Below, in pieces: positions 16,476-24,995 of a stretch of 64,000 nucleotides of DNA. Source of the stretch: Pseudonocardia hydrocarbonoxydans (GTDB lineage: Bacteria > Actinomycetota > Actinomycetes > Mycobacteriales > Pseudonocardiaceae); assembly GCF_006539565.1 (NCBI RefSeq), contig NZ_BJNG01000005.1, positions 1 to 64,000 on the forward strand. Reading direction: 5' to 3'. Made by a program: the position numbers and the translations under genes. The notes under the pieces are model-generated. The model did not search any database. It was not told the DNA's origin and was given only the letters and a program-made list of their open reading frames with translations. The stretch's first letter is position 1, and every line of letters starts with the position of its first letter.

Positions 16476-17594
16476 TCACGCCGGCACCGGTACCAGCGCC
16501 GTGAGGACCGTCGCGGCGCGGGCGGCCCCGTCCAGGGTGATCCCCGCCACGGCCACGGCCCCCGGGGCCAGCAGCCGGGGCCCGCGCAGCAGCCGGGCGA
16601 CCTCCTCGACGGCCGCGTGCTCGTCGACGACGTCGGCGAGCCCGAGCCCGGCGAGCCGGGCCGCCCGGACCGCCTGCCCGCGGCGGGGGCCGCGGCGCGG
16701 CACGAGCACCGGGCGCAGACCGGCGGCCAGTGCCTCGGCCGTCGCGTCGTACCCGGCCGTCTGCAGCACCGACCCGGCGGCCGCGAACGTCTCCGCGCAA
16801 CCCGGTGCGTTCCGGACCAGGCGCAGCCGGCCCGCGACCGACGGGTCCACGGTCGGCCCGCCCGGCCCGGTCCGGGTGGCGTACGGGCCGGCGACGAGCA
16901 CCGCGCGCAGCCCGGGGGTCCGGGCGACCAGGGCGGCCCCGAGGCGGAACACCGCCCCGCCGTCCCCTCCCCCACCCGCCGCCACCGCCAGCAGCCGGGG
17001 GTCGCGGCGGCGCGGGGCCGCCACCTCGGTGACCCAGCCGCAGTACCGGGGAACGACCGGCAGGCCGTACTCCCCCTCGTGGTCGCATAGCACCCGGTCG
17101 CCGTGGACGAGCACCTCGTCGAACCGCCGCGCCACGCCGGACCAGCCCCCGCCCGCCGGCTCGGCCCGCACCGTCGCCTGCTCGTCGAGCACGTCGCGCA
17201 GGCCGAGTACCAGCGCCGCTCCACCGGCGGCCGCCGCGTCGAGGCCGGGCAGCAGCTCGCCCGCCACTCCGAAGGGGTGGCGGTCCACCACCACCACGTG
17301 CGGACGGGCGGACCGCACGGTCTCCAGGACGGTGTCCGCACGGCGCGCCAGCGTCTGCTCCAACCCCGTGTCCGGGGTGCGGTGGCCGCCCTCGGGGTCC
17401 GCGATCAGCGCCGGCACGCGCACCACCCGCAACCGGGGGTCGTCGCCCAGCCAGTTCGGGTGCAGCGGCAGCCCGGTGACGATCGTGACCTGGGCGGCCG
17501 GGTCGCGGGCGAGGACGGCCCTGGCGACCAGCGCGTTGCGGCGGGTGTGTCCCGGCCCGACACCGTCGTGCGCGCAGAACAGGTAGCGAGCCAT
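16476..17594 (-). CDS. Glycosyltransferase, MurG/GT28-like
   Basis: 372 residues of GT-B type. The N-terminal MARYLFCAHDGVGPGHTRRN holds the glycine/histidine loop of GT28-like enzymes, and the C-terminal donor site is VLQTAGYDATAEALAAGLRPVLVPR, matching the UDP-sugar binding region where MurG has the aggregation motif. The family also includes undecaprenyl and macrolide glycosyltransferases and predicted glycosyltransferases of the DUF1205 kind. No sugar-nucleotide genes are nearby, so donor and acceptor are unknown. The start is ATG 17594. It probably forms a transcription unit with the downstream chimeric transporter gene. Confidence 0.75.
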   Translation of the reverse strand: MARYLFCAHDGVGPGHTRRNALVARAVLARDPAAQVTIVTGLPLHPNWLGDDPRLRVVRVPALIADPEGGHRTPDTGLEQTLARRADTVLETVRSARPHVVVVDRHPFGVAGELLPGLDAAAAGGAALVLGLRDVLDEQATVRAEPAGGGWSGVARRFDEVLVHGDRVLCDHEGEYGLPVVPRYCGWVTEVAAPRRRDPRLLAVAAGGGGDGGAVFRLGAALVARTPGLRAVLVAGPYATRTGPGGPTVDPSVAGRLRLVRNAPGCAETFAAAGSVLQTAGYDATAEALAAGLRPVLVPRRGPRRGQAVRAARLAGLGLADVVDEHAAVEEVARLLRGPRLLAPGAVAVAGITLDGAARAATVLTALVPVPA

Positions 17595-17987
17595 GGCCGC
17601 CAGCGTCGTCGCGACGTGGTCGCGGCCACCACTGCTCGATCGTCGTAGCACCGGCGGGCCGCCCCCGGCCCGCGGTCTAGGACCGACGTCCGATTGAGAC
17701 CTCAACCCGGCGTACGGGACGGTGGCCCGGTCCGTCCGTACCGGCCGAGGAGTCCCATGCGTGCAGTCGTCAGCGGCCACCGGGCCGGGGCGCGGGCCTG
17801 GGCCAGCACGGGCCGGCGGTACGGGGAGGTGGCGCAGCGGGCACCGGGGCCGACGACCCCACGGCCGGCCCGTCCTGACGGCTCGGCGGTTCCGCAGGTG
17901 ACCCGGGACACGGCATACTCCGCTGCCGCGGGGCCGACCGGGCCGGGCCGTCCCGTCCGGTCCCCACACGATTGGTCAGGAGCGGTC
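17595..17987. other. Intergenic region between divergent genes, no supported gene
   Basis: 393 nt. The two-component kinase frame is open here, and an ATG at 17757 has GAGGAG upstream, but third codon positions hold clearly more A/T (about one sixth) than the kinase proper, so I treat it as noncoding. It contains two dyads that could be operators: TTGAG-AC-CTCAA (17694-17705) and an imperfect repeat GTACGG...CCGTAC (17712-17740). Promoters for the divergent kinase and glycosyltransferase genes should lie here. Confidence 0.5.
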
Positions 17988-19358
17988 GTGGCACCCACCC
18001 CCACCCTGCCTGCGGCGCACGCCCGCACCGCCTCCCGTGCGGTGCCGGGGCGCGCTCCGCACCGCCGCGAACCCCGGCACCCGCTGCTGACGTTCGTGCT
18101 GGCGGGGCTGACCACCGGGCTGCTGCTCGTCGTGGGCGGGGCGCTGGTGGGCCGGGCCGCCGCGCGCGCCGAGGCCGTCCGCGACGCCAGGGCGGTGGCC
18201 ACCGCGGTGGCCCGCACCACCGTGGAGCCCCAGCTGCGCGACGAGCTGCTGACCGGTGACCCCGCCGCCCGGGAGGTGCTCCGGTCGCTGTCGCAGCACC
18301 TCACGACCGACCTGTTCACGCGGGTCAAGCTGTGGACCCCGCAGGGGCGCATCGTGTTCTCCGACGACCCGCGGCTGACCGGCCGGGCCTTCGCGCTGGG
18401 CGAGGACGCCCGGGAGGCGCTGGCCTCCGGCGAGGCCGTGGCCGAGATCAGCGACCTGTCGAAGGAGGAGAACGGACTCGAACGCGAGCTGGGTGTCCTC
18501 CTCGAGGCGTACGTGCCGGTCCGCACCCCCGGCGGTCAGGTCCTGCTCTTCGAGGCCTACACGCCGCTGAGCTCGGTGTCCGAGCGGGCCGCGGAGGTCT
18601 GGGCGACGTTCCTGCCGATCACCGTGGGCGGGCTGGTCCTGCTCCAGCTCGTCCAGCTCCCGCTGGCCGCCCGGCTGTCCCGCCAGGCCCGGTGGGCCCG
18701 CGAGGAACGCGAGCGCATGTTCGACCACGCCCTGGCCGCCTCGGACACCGAGCGCCGCCGGATCGCCGCCGACCTGCACGACGGTGTGGTCCAGGACCTC
18801 GCCGCCACCGCGGTGTCGCTGTCCGGCACGGCGGTGCTCGCCGGTCGGAAGGGGTGCGCCGACGAGGCCCGCAACCTCGCCGGTGCCGCGGACGCCGTGC
18901 GGGCCGCGATCCGCGCCCTGCGTTCGCTGGTCGTCGACATCTACCCGCCCAACCTGCGGCGGGCCGGCCTCGCGGCCGCGTTGCCCGACCTCGCGGCGGG
19001 TCTGGGCGGCCGGCGGGTCGCGGCCACGGTCGACGTCGCCACCGGCGCCACGGCGGGCGCGGCGGCGGAACGGTTCCTCTACCGGGTGGCGCAGGAGGCG
19101 CTGCGCAACGTCGTCACGCACGCCGGTGCCGCCGCGGTCGACGTGCGGCTCGAACGGTCCGGGAACCGGCTGGTGCTCACCGTCACCGACGACGGGGCCG
19201 GGTTCGACCCGGCCGGGCTGGACGCCCCGGGTGACGGCCGCCCACGCCTCGGGCTGCGCCTGCTCGGCGACCTCGCCCTCGAGGTCGACGGCGACGTCGA
19301 GGTCGAGTCCGGTCCCGGTGCGGGCACCCGGGTGCGGGCCACGGTGCCGGCGTCGTGA
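17988..19358 (+). CDS. Two-component sensor histidine kinase, NarL-partner (HisKA_3) type
   Basis: 456 residues. A membrane segment near residue 35 (LTFVLAGLTTGLLLVVGGAL) and another near 210 bracket an extracytoplasmic sensor region with a PAS-like or dCache-like look (VKLWTPQGRIVFSDDP). The phospho-acceptor box is ERRRIAADLHDGVVQDLAA (HisKA_3), and the ATPase domain has EALRNVVTHA (N box) and DDGAGFDP (G1). GTG 17988 is chosen for its AGGAG site; ATG 17757 would add 77 residues of poor coding quality. It is coupled by a 4-nt overlap to the response regulator. Confidence 0.9.
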   Translation: MAPTPTLPAAHARTASRAVPGRAPHRREPRHPLLTFVLAGLTTGLLLVVGGALVGRAAARAEAVRDARAVATAVARTTVEPQLRDELLTGDPAAREVLRSLSQHLTTDLFTRVKLWTPQGRIVFSDDPRLTGRAFALGEDAREALASGEAVAEISDLSKEENGLERELGVLLEAYVPVRTPGGQVLLFEAYTPLSSVSERAAEVWATFLPITVGGLVLLQLVQLPLAARLSRQARWAREERERMFDHALAASDTERRRIAADLHDGVVQDLAATAVSLSGTAVLAGRKGCADEARNLAGAADAVRAAIRALRSLVVDIYPPNLRRAGLAAALPDLAAGLGGRRVAATVDVATGATAGAAAERFLYRVAQEALRNVVTHAGAAAVDVRLERSGNRLVLTVTDDGAGFDPAGLDAPGDGRPRLGLRLLGDLALEVDGDVEVESGPGAGTRVRATVPAS

Positions 19359-19975
19359 TCCGGGTCCTGCTGGTCGACGACCACCACGCGCTGCGCCTGG
19401 GCATGGAGCAGCTGCTCACCACCGCGGACGACATCGAGATCGTCGGCGGCGCCGCGGGCGGCGAGCAGGCGCTGGAGCTCGCCGTCCCCCTCGCACCGCA
19501 GGTGGTGCTGATGGACCTGTCGATGCCCGGCATGTCCGGCATCGAGGCGACGCGCCGGATCCTGGACCTGCTCCCCGACGTCGCGGTGGTCGTCCTCACC
19601 TCGTTCGCGGACGAGGACATGGTGGTCGACGCGATCGAGGCCGGGGCGATCGGCTACCTGCTCAAGGACGCCGAACCCGACGAGCTGATCCGGGCGGTCC
19701 GGGCGGCGGCGCGGGGCGAGTCGCCCATGGACCCCCGTGCCGCCCGGACCATCCTCACCCGCCGTTCCGTGGCGGTCGAGCTGTCCGCCCGGGAGCGGGA
19801 GGTGCTGACGCTGGTGGCCCGCGGTCTGGCCAACAAGCAGATCGGGCGGGCACTGGGCATCACCGAGCACACCGTCAAGGCGCACCTGACCAGCATCTTC
19901 GCGCAGCTGGGCGTGAACGACCGGACGAGTGCGGCCATGTGGGCCCAGCGCCACGGCCTGACCGGCAGGTCCTGA
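19355..19975 (+). CDS. LuxR/NarL-family response regulator
   Basis: 206 residues: a receiver domain (VLLVDDHHALRLGMEQLL; phospho-acceptor in VVLMDLSMPGMSG; switch Lys in YLLKDAEPDEL) and a C-terminal helix-turn-helix (LSAREREVLTLVARGLANKQ, then ITEHTVKAHLTSIF). The start GTG 19355 overlaps the kinase stop, so it is its cognate regulator. Target genes are unknown; the nickel/peptide-type ABC operon begins about 140 nt downstream and is a candidate only by position. Confidence 0.93.
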   Translation: MIRVLLVDDHHALRLGMEQLLTTADDIEIVGGAAGGEQALELAVPLAPQVVLMDLSMPGMSGIEATRRILDLLPDVAVVVLTSFADEDMVVDAIEAGAIGYLLKDAEPDELIRAVRAAARGESPMDPRAARTILTRRSVAVELSAREREVLTLVARGLANKQIGRALGITEHTVKAHLTSIFAQLGVNDRTSAAMWAQRHGLTGRS

Positions 19976-20031
19976 GCGCGCCCGGCCGGCCGGCGCCGTC
20001 ACCCGTGGCCTCCGCTCCGGGGCGACCGCCC

Positions 20032-20066
20032 TTACACATGAACATCTGAACAAGTATTCTGATGTT
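20032..20066 (+). promoter_or_regulatory. Promoter with overlapping inverted repeat ahead of the ABC importer operon
   Basis: An AT-rich island in otherwise GC-rich DNA. It contains TTACAC (20032-20037) and TATTCT (20055-20060) spaced by 17 nt, a good sigma-70-type promoter. A 10-6-10 inverted repeat, AACATCTGAA (20041-20050) and TTCTGATGTT (20057-20066), with one mismatch, covers the -10 element, which is where a repressor would act. Operators of ArsR-type metal sensors have this size and AT content, but the regulator is not identified. Transcription would start near 20067. Confidence 0.55.
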
Positions 20067-20114
20067 GTGGCGCACCCGGCATCACACGACACCCCTGACC
20101 CCGATGGAGTGCCC

Positions 20115-21689
20115 GTGCAGCTGACCCGTCTCCCGCTCCGGCGAGCCGTCCTCGCAGCTGCTCTGCCGTTGTTGCTCGCCGGCTGCGCCACCACCGGTGG
20201 TGCAGCGCCGCCCGGGGAAGCCGCACCGGCGACGCTGACGCTGGCCACCGGGTTCGCCATCGACGACCTCGACCCGCTGGAGAACGGCTACTGGGGCCCG
20301 GAGTTCGGCTACGTCGAGCTGCTCATGCGGCCCGAACGGGGCGGCGAGCCGAGCCCGTGGGTGCTGTCCGGGCTCGAGAACCCCGGGCCGCTCACCTGGG
20401 TGCTCACCCTCAACGAGGGCATCTCGTTCCAGAACGGCACGGTGCTCGACGGGGAGGCGCTCGCCGCACTGCTGACCTACCAGCTAACCGGGAGCCCCGA
20501 CTTCGCCGCGGCGCTGCCCGGCGCCACCGTGGCCGCCACCGGCCCGCTCGAGGCCACGCTGACCACCACGCGGCCGGCCCCGAACGTGCCCGCACTGCTC
20601 GCCGACGAGTCGATGGTGCCGGTCTACGACGTCGCGGCGTACCAGGCGCACGTCGCGTCCGGTGCGCCCGCTGCGGACCTGGTGGGGGCGGGACTGTTCA
20701 CCGCGCCGTACGTCGTCGACAGCCTCGACGGGGAGTCGATGCAGCTCTCGCCGAACCCGGCCTACTGGGACGGCGCCCCCGCGCTGGAGGACCTGACCGT
20801 CCGGTTCGTGCCCGAGGTCTCCGCGCGCATCCAGGCCGTGCAGGCCGGCGAGGCCGACATCGCGCTGTACCCGCCGACGGCCTCGGCACAGACGCTGAAC
20901 GGTCGCAGCGACTCGTACTTCGTCACCGGCGAGCCGACCGGGCCGACGTTCGTGCTGGAGTTCAACCAGCGCGCGGCCCCGTTCGACGACCCGCTGGTGC
21001 GCCGCGCGGTGTACGCGGCCGTCGACTACGACCAGCTGGCCGACGAGGTGATGAACGGGCTGTACTCGCCCGCCATCGGCCTCTACGACGACGCACGACC
21101 GTGGGCGGAGAAGACCCAGGTCACCGACGCCGCGCAGGCCGGCGCCCTGCTCGACCAGGCGGGCTGGACCCGCGAGGGCGACGGCCCCCGCACCCGTGAC
21201 GGCGCACCGCTGACGTTCACGATGCTCACCTACCCGCAGCAGCCCGACTCCGACACCCTCGCGCTCGCCGTGCAGAGCCAGCTCGCCACGCAGGGCGTGG
21301 CCGTCGACATCACCCAGGTCCCGGACATCACCTCGGTCGTCGAGCAGCCCACCGGCTGGCAGGCCTCGGTGCGGGGCAACGGGTTCATCTCCTTCGGCGG
21401 CGACTACGTCACGCCGCTGGTCAACTCGCTGCGCACCGGCGGGCCGAGCAACTACACCGGCGTGGCCGACCCGGAGCTCGACGCGCTGATCGATCAGCTC
21501 GGCGTCGAGCTGGACACCACCGCCCGCGACGACCTGCTGCGCCGGATCCAGCAGCGGGTGGCCGAGAACGGCTACCTGGGCTACCTCGGCATCCGGCTGC
21601 CCGCCGTGGTCGCCGGACCGGCGTGGCAGGGGTATCCGGTGCCGATCTCCAACCTCTGGGTGGACGCCACCACCGCGCCGAGCGGCTGA
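20115..21689 (+). CDS. Nickel/peptide-type ABC transporter substrate-binding lipoprotein
   Basis: 524 residues of the SBP_bac_5 family (oligopeptide, nickel, opine). A lipoprotein signal (VQLTRLPLRRAVLAAALPLL, lipobox LAGC) is followed by LTLATGFAIDDLDPLENGYW at the first strand, LTWVLTLNEGISFQNGTVLDG and PFDDPLVRRAVYAAVDYDQL, both standard family blocks. GTG 20115 has GGAG 5 nt upstream and gives a compact signal peptide; GTG 20067 is an alternative that would coincide with the predicted transcription start (leaderless). It heads a four-gene importer operon. Confidence 0.9.
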   Translation: MQLTRLPLRRAVLAAALPLLLAGCATTGGAAPPGEAAPATLTLATGFAIDDLDPLENGYWGPEFGYVELLMRPERGGEPSPWVLSGLENPGPLTWVLTLNEGISFQNGTVLDGEALAALLTYQLTGSPDFAAALPGATVAATGPLEATLTTTRPAPNVPALLADESMVPVYDVAAYQAHVASGAPAADLVGAGLFTAPYVVDSLDGESMQLSPNPAYWDGAPALEDLTVRFVPEVSARIQAVQAGEADIALYPPTASAQTLNGRSDSYFVTGEPTGPTFVLEFNQRAAPFDDPLVRRAVYAAVDYDQLADEVMNGLYSPAIGLYDDARPWAEKTQVTDAAQAGALLDQAGWTREGDGPRTRDGAPLTFTMLTYPQQPDSDTLALAVQSQLATQGVAVDITQVPDITSVVEQPTGWQASVRGNGFISFGGDYVTPLVNSLRTGGPSNYTGVADPELDALIDQLGVELDTTARDDLLRRIQQRVAENGYLGYLGIRLPAVVAGPAWQGYPVPISNLWVDATTAPSG

Positions 21690-21690
21690 C

Positions 21691-22620
21691 GTGCGGGCGG
21701 TTCTCCGGCGGTTCGGCCAGGCCCTGGTGACGCTCGGCGGGGCGAGCGTCCTGATCTTCGGGATGCTGGCGGTCACACCGGGCGACCCGGCGCGGCGGGT
21801 GCTGGAGGCCCGCGGCGTGCGCGAGCCGACCCCGCCGATGGTCGCGGCGGTCCGGGCGGAGCTGCGCCTGGACGACCCGCTCGTGGAGCGCTTCGCGCGC
21901 TGGGCGGGCGGGGCGCTCACCGGCGACCTCGGTATCTCCTGGCGCACCGGGCGGCCCGTGGTGGAGGAGTTCGCCACCCGGCTCCCGGCCACGCTGCGCC
22001 TCACCGCGGCGGCGCTGCTGATCGCCGTCGTCCTCGCGCTGCTGCTCGGGGCCGCGGCCGCGGCTGCGCCGGGGCGCTGGCCTGACCTGACCTCCCGCGG
22101 GGTGGCGCTGGGGATGCTGGTGGTGCCCGGTTTCGTGCTGGGCGTGCTGGCCCTCGACGTGCTCGTGGTGCGCGCCGGGCTCGGGCGGGTGATCGCCGAC
22201 GGAACCTGGGCCACGGTGTTCCTGCCGGCCGTGACGCTCGCGCTCGCCTCGGCCGCCTACTGGTCCCGGGTGCTGCGCACCAGCCTGCTGGAGGCGCAGT
22301 CGGCGTCGCACCTGAGGGTCAGCGCGGCCCGCGGGTCGAGCCGGTGGCGACGGCTGCGGGTGCACGAGCTGCCCAACGCCGTTCCGCCGTTCCTCACCGT
22401 GATCGGTCTGGGCACGGCGGGCCTGATCGGCGGAGCGCCGGTCGTGGAGAGCGTGTTCACCTGGCCCGGCATCGGGCGGCACACCGTGGAGGCGATCAAC
22501 GCCCGGGACATGCCGGTCGTCGTCGGGTTCACGCTGGTGGCGGTGCTCGCCTACGTCGTCACCAGCCTGCTCGTCGACCTGGTGTGCGCGACGATCGACC
22601 CACGGCTGCGCACACGATGA
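21691..22620 (+). CDS. ABC transporter permease (NikB/DppB type)
   Basis: 309 residues. The N-terminal segment with VTPGDPARRVLEARG is the DppB-type start, followed by membrane spans and the coupling region YWSRVLRTSLLEAQSASHLRVSAARG; the C-terminus has VESVFTWPGIGRHTVEAINARDMPVV, a block conserved in NikB and DppB. GTG 21691 lies one base after the substrate-binding gene stop. It pairs with the next gene as the membrane channel. Confidence 0.92.
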   Translation: MRAVLRRFGQALVTLGGASVLIFGMLAVTPGDPARRVLEARGVREPTPPMVAAVRAELRLDDPLVERFARWAGGALTGDLGISWRTGRPVVEEFATRLPATLRLTAAALLIAVVLALLLGAAAAAAPGRWPDLTSRGVALGMLVVPGFVLGVLALDVLVVRAGLGRVIADGTWATVFLPAVTLALASAAYWSRVLRTSLLEAQSASHLRVSAARGSSRWRRLRVHELPNAVPPFLTVIGLGTAGLIGGAPVVESVFTWPGIGRHTVEAINARDMPVVVGFTLVAVLAYVVTSLLVDLVCATIDPRLRTR

Positions 22621-23504
22621 CGGCGCTGGGGATACTCACCCCGGCCACGGTGCGCGAGGTGGCGCCGCAGGCCGTGCCGCGCGCGGTGTGGCGGGCGCTG
22701 CTGCGCCGCCCGGCCGCCCGGATCGGCCTCGCGCTGGCCCTGCTGCTCGCGCTCGTCACGCTGCTCGGCCCGCTGTTCACGGCCGACCCCGACCTGCCCG
22801 ACTACGCCGACCAGCTCGCCCCGCCCGGCCCGGTGCACTGGCTGGGTACCGACCAGGCCGGACGCGACCTGCTCGCCCGCAGCATCGCGGCCGCCCGCAC
22901 GTCGGTGGGCGCCGCACTGCTGGTGATGACGCTCTGCGCGGTGGTCGGGGTGGTCGTCGGCACGGTCAGTGGGGCGGTGGGCGGCCGGCTCGACACCGTC
23001 CTCACCCGGTTCACCGACATCCTGCTCGGGCTGCCCACGGTCGTGCTGACGCTCGCCGTGATCGGGGTGCTCGGGCCCGGGTTCTGGAACCTGGTGCTGG
23101 CGATGTCGGCGACGACCTGGGCCCCGCTCGCCCGGCTCGCCCGCAGCGTCGCGCGCGGCAGCGCGCAGCGGCCCGACGTCATCGCCGCCCGGATGGCCGG
23201 GGTCCGGCCGCTGCGGCTCGCACTCGGACACGTCCTGCCCGCGACGGCGTCGCAGGTGCTGGTCGCGGCCACGCTCGGGCTCGCCGAGATCGTCCTGCTG
23301 CTCGGCAGCCTGTCGTTCCTCGGGCTCGGGGCGCAGCCGCCCACCGCGGAGTGGGGCAACATGCTCTCCACCGGCCGCGAGACGTTCGCGTACGCGCCGT
23401 GGCAGCTGGTCGGGCCCGGGCTCGGACTGATCCTGTCGATCACCGCGGCCACCCTCGTCAGCGACGCGCTGCGCGACGTCACCGACCCGGGGCGGCGCAC
23501 GTGA
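22617..23504 (+). CDS. ABC transporter permease (NikC/DppC type)
   Basis: 295 residues. Features of NikC/DppC are present: an N-terminal membrane helix, PVHWLGTDQAGRDLLARSIA, the coupling region around ARLARSVARGSAQRPDVIAA and SLSFLGLGAQPPTAEWGNML near the end. The ATG start overlaps the stop of the NikB-like gene (ATGA). Together the two permeases form the importer pore. Confidence 0.92.
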   Translation: MTALGILTPATVREVAPQAVPRAVWRALLRRPAARIGLALALLLALVTLLGPLFTADPDLPDYADQLAPPGPVHWLGTDQAGRDLLARSIAAARTSVGAALLVMTLCAVVGVVVGTVSGAVGGRLDTVLTRFTDILLGLPTVVLTLAVIGVLGPGFWNLVLAMSATTWAPLARLARSVARGSAQRPDVIAARMAGVRPLRLALGHVLPATASQVLVAATLGLAEIVLLLGSLSFLGLGAQPPTAEWGNMLSTGRETFAYAPWQLVGPGLGLILSITAATLVSDALRDVTDPGRRT

Positions 23505-24955
23505 CGGACCCGCTCGTCGTCGACGCGCTCACGGTGACCTACCCGGACGGCCACCGCGCGCTCGACGCCGTGAGCCTGACGGTCGGCGCCGGCGAGCGCT
23601 GGGCCGTCGTCGGCCGGTCCGGCAGCGGCAAGACCACGCTGGTTCGCGCGGTGCTAGGGCTGCTCCCGCCGCGGACCCGGGTCACCGGGAGCATCCGGGT
23701 CGGCGGACAGGAGGTACTGGGCGCGCCGGAGGCCGTGCTGCGGGCGGTGCGCGGACTCGTCGCCGGGTACGTGCCGCAGGACCCCTACGCCGCGTGCGAC
23801 CCGCTGCGCACCGTCGGCCACCACGTCACCGAGGCGTGGGCCGTGCACCGCAGGCGCCCACCCGACGGGGCCGTCTCCGCCGCGCTGGACGGCGTCGGCA
23901 TCCCGGACGGCGGTCGGCGCGCCCTGCAGCACCCGCACCAGTGGTCGGGCGGCATGCTGCAGCGGGCGACGCTGGTGGCCGCCACCGCGCACGCTCCGCT
24001 GCTCACCCTCGCCGACGAGCCCACCAGCGCGCTGGACGCCGAGCTCGCCGACGACGTCCTCGACCTCGTGCGGCGCACCTGCGGCGCGCTGCTGCTGATC
24101 AGCCACGACCTCGCGCTCGTCGCCCGGCACACCGACTCGACGCTGGTGCTCGCCGACGGCGCGGCCGTCGAGACGGGGCCGGCCGCGAGGGTGCTGCGCT
24201 CCCCCACCGCGCCCGAGACCCGCGAGCTCGTGGCCGCGGCGACGGTGGTGCCGCGGGCCGCCCCGGCCGCGGCGCCCGGTGCGCCGGTGGCGCGGGCCGA
24301 CGGCGTCTCACGGCGCTACGGCGACGTCACCGCCGTCGAGGACGCGACGCTCACCGTGGCCGCGGGCGAGATCGTCGGCATCGTGGGGCGGTCCGGGTCC
24401 GGGAAGTCGACGCTCGCGCGGCTGATCGGCGGCATGGAACGACCGGACACCGGCACGGTGCGCCTCGGCGCGGGCGACGGCCGGCTGCGCCCCGGCTTCG
24501 TCATGCCGATCTTCCAGGACCCGGTTGCGAGCCTGGACCGGCGCTGGGCGCTGTGGCGCACGCTCACCGAACCTGCTCTGGCGCGCGGCGAGCGGCACTC
24601 ACGCCGGGCCCGCCGCGCGCTCGCGACGGAGGCGCTGGAACGCGTCGGGCTCGGCGACATCGACGTCGACCGGCTGCCCGGATCACTGTCGGTCGGGCAG
24701 GCCCAGCGTGTCGCCGTGGCCCGCGCCCTCGCCGCCCGCCCCGCCCTGCTGATCGCCGACGAGCCCACCGCGAGCCTCGACGTGGCGAGCGCCGCCGCGA
24801 TCACCGCCCTGCTGCGCGAGATCGCCGACGCCGGGGCAGCGCTGCTCGTCGTCAGCCACGACGCGCCGCGCCTGGGCGGGTACGCCGACCGCGTCGTCAC
24901 CATGGACGCCGGCCACCTCACCGAGGACGGAGCCCTCCGCGATGCCCCCGTCTGA
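23501..24955 (+). CDS. ABC transporter ATP-binding protein with two fused ATPase domains
   Basis: 484 residues carrying both ATPases, corresponding to NikD and NikE, in one chain. First domain: Walker A GRSGSGKTTLVRA, signature HQWSGGMLQRATL, Walker B LLTLADEPTSALD. Second domain: GRSGSGKSTLARL, SLSVGQAQRVAVARAL, LLIADEPTASLD. The linker between them is alanine and proline rich (residues 245-260). GTG 23501 overlaps the permease stop. The small size of the system (single chain ATPase, SBP, two permeases) resembles metal-chelate or nickel importers of actinobacteria; the substrate is inferred only. Confidence 0.92.
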   Translation: MTDPLVVDALTVTYPDGHRALDAVSLTVGAGERWAVVGRSGSGKTTLVRAVLGLLPPRTRVTGSIRVGGQEVLGAPEAVLRAVRGLVAGYVPQDPYAACDPLRTVGHHVTEAWAVHRRRPPDGAVSAALDGVGIPDGGRRALQHPHQWSGGMLQRATLVAATAHAPLLTLADEPTSALDAELADDVLDLVRRTCGALLLISHDLALVARHTDSTLVLADGAAVETGPAARVLRSPTAPETRELVAAATVVPRAAPAAAPGAPVARADGVSRRYGDVTAVEDATLTVAAGEIVGIVGRSGSGKSTLARLIGGMERPDTGTVRLGAGDGRLRPGFVMPIFQDPVASLDRRWALWRTLTEPALARGERHSRRARRALATEALERVGLGDIDVDRLPGSLSVGQAQRVAVARALAARPALLIADEPTASLDVASAAAITALLREIADAGAALLVVSHDAPRLGGYADRVVTMDAGHLTEDGALRDAPV

Positions 24956-24995
24956 GCGCGTGCTGCTGCTCGTCGCCCGCCCGACGGTGCCCTGA
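24942..24995 (+). pseudogene. Possible 5' remnant of a lost operon gene
   Basis: An ATG overlapping the end of the ATPase gene opens a 17-codon frame (MPPSERVLLLVARPTVP) that ends right at the stop of the convergent hydrolase. The short hydrophobic run is what the first helix of a membrane protein might look like, and related importer operons can carry a fifth gene for an MFS exporter. It may equally be chance. Confidence 0.2.

Noticed and set aside
17757-17987. Earlier start for the histidine kinase at ATG 17757
   Set aside because: Although GAGGAG precedes it, GC at third positions is lower than in the kinase body, and the GTG at 17988 has its own good ribosome site.
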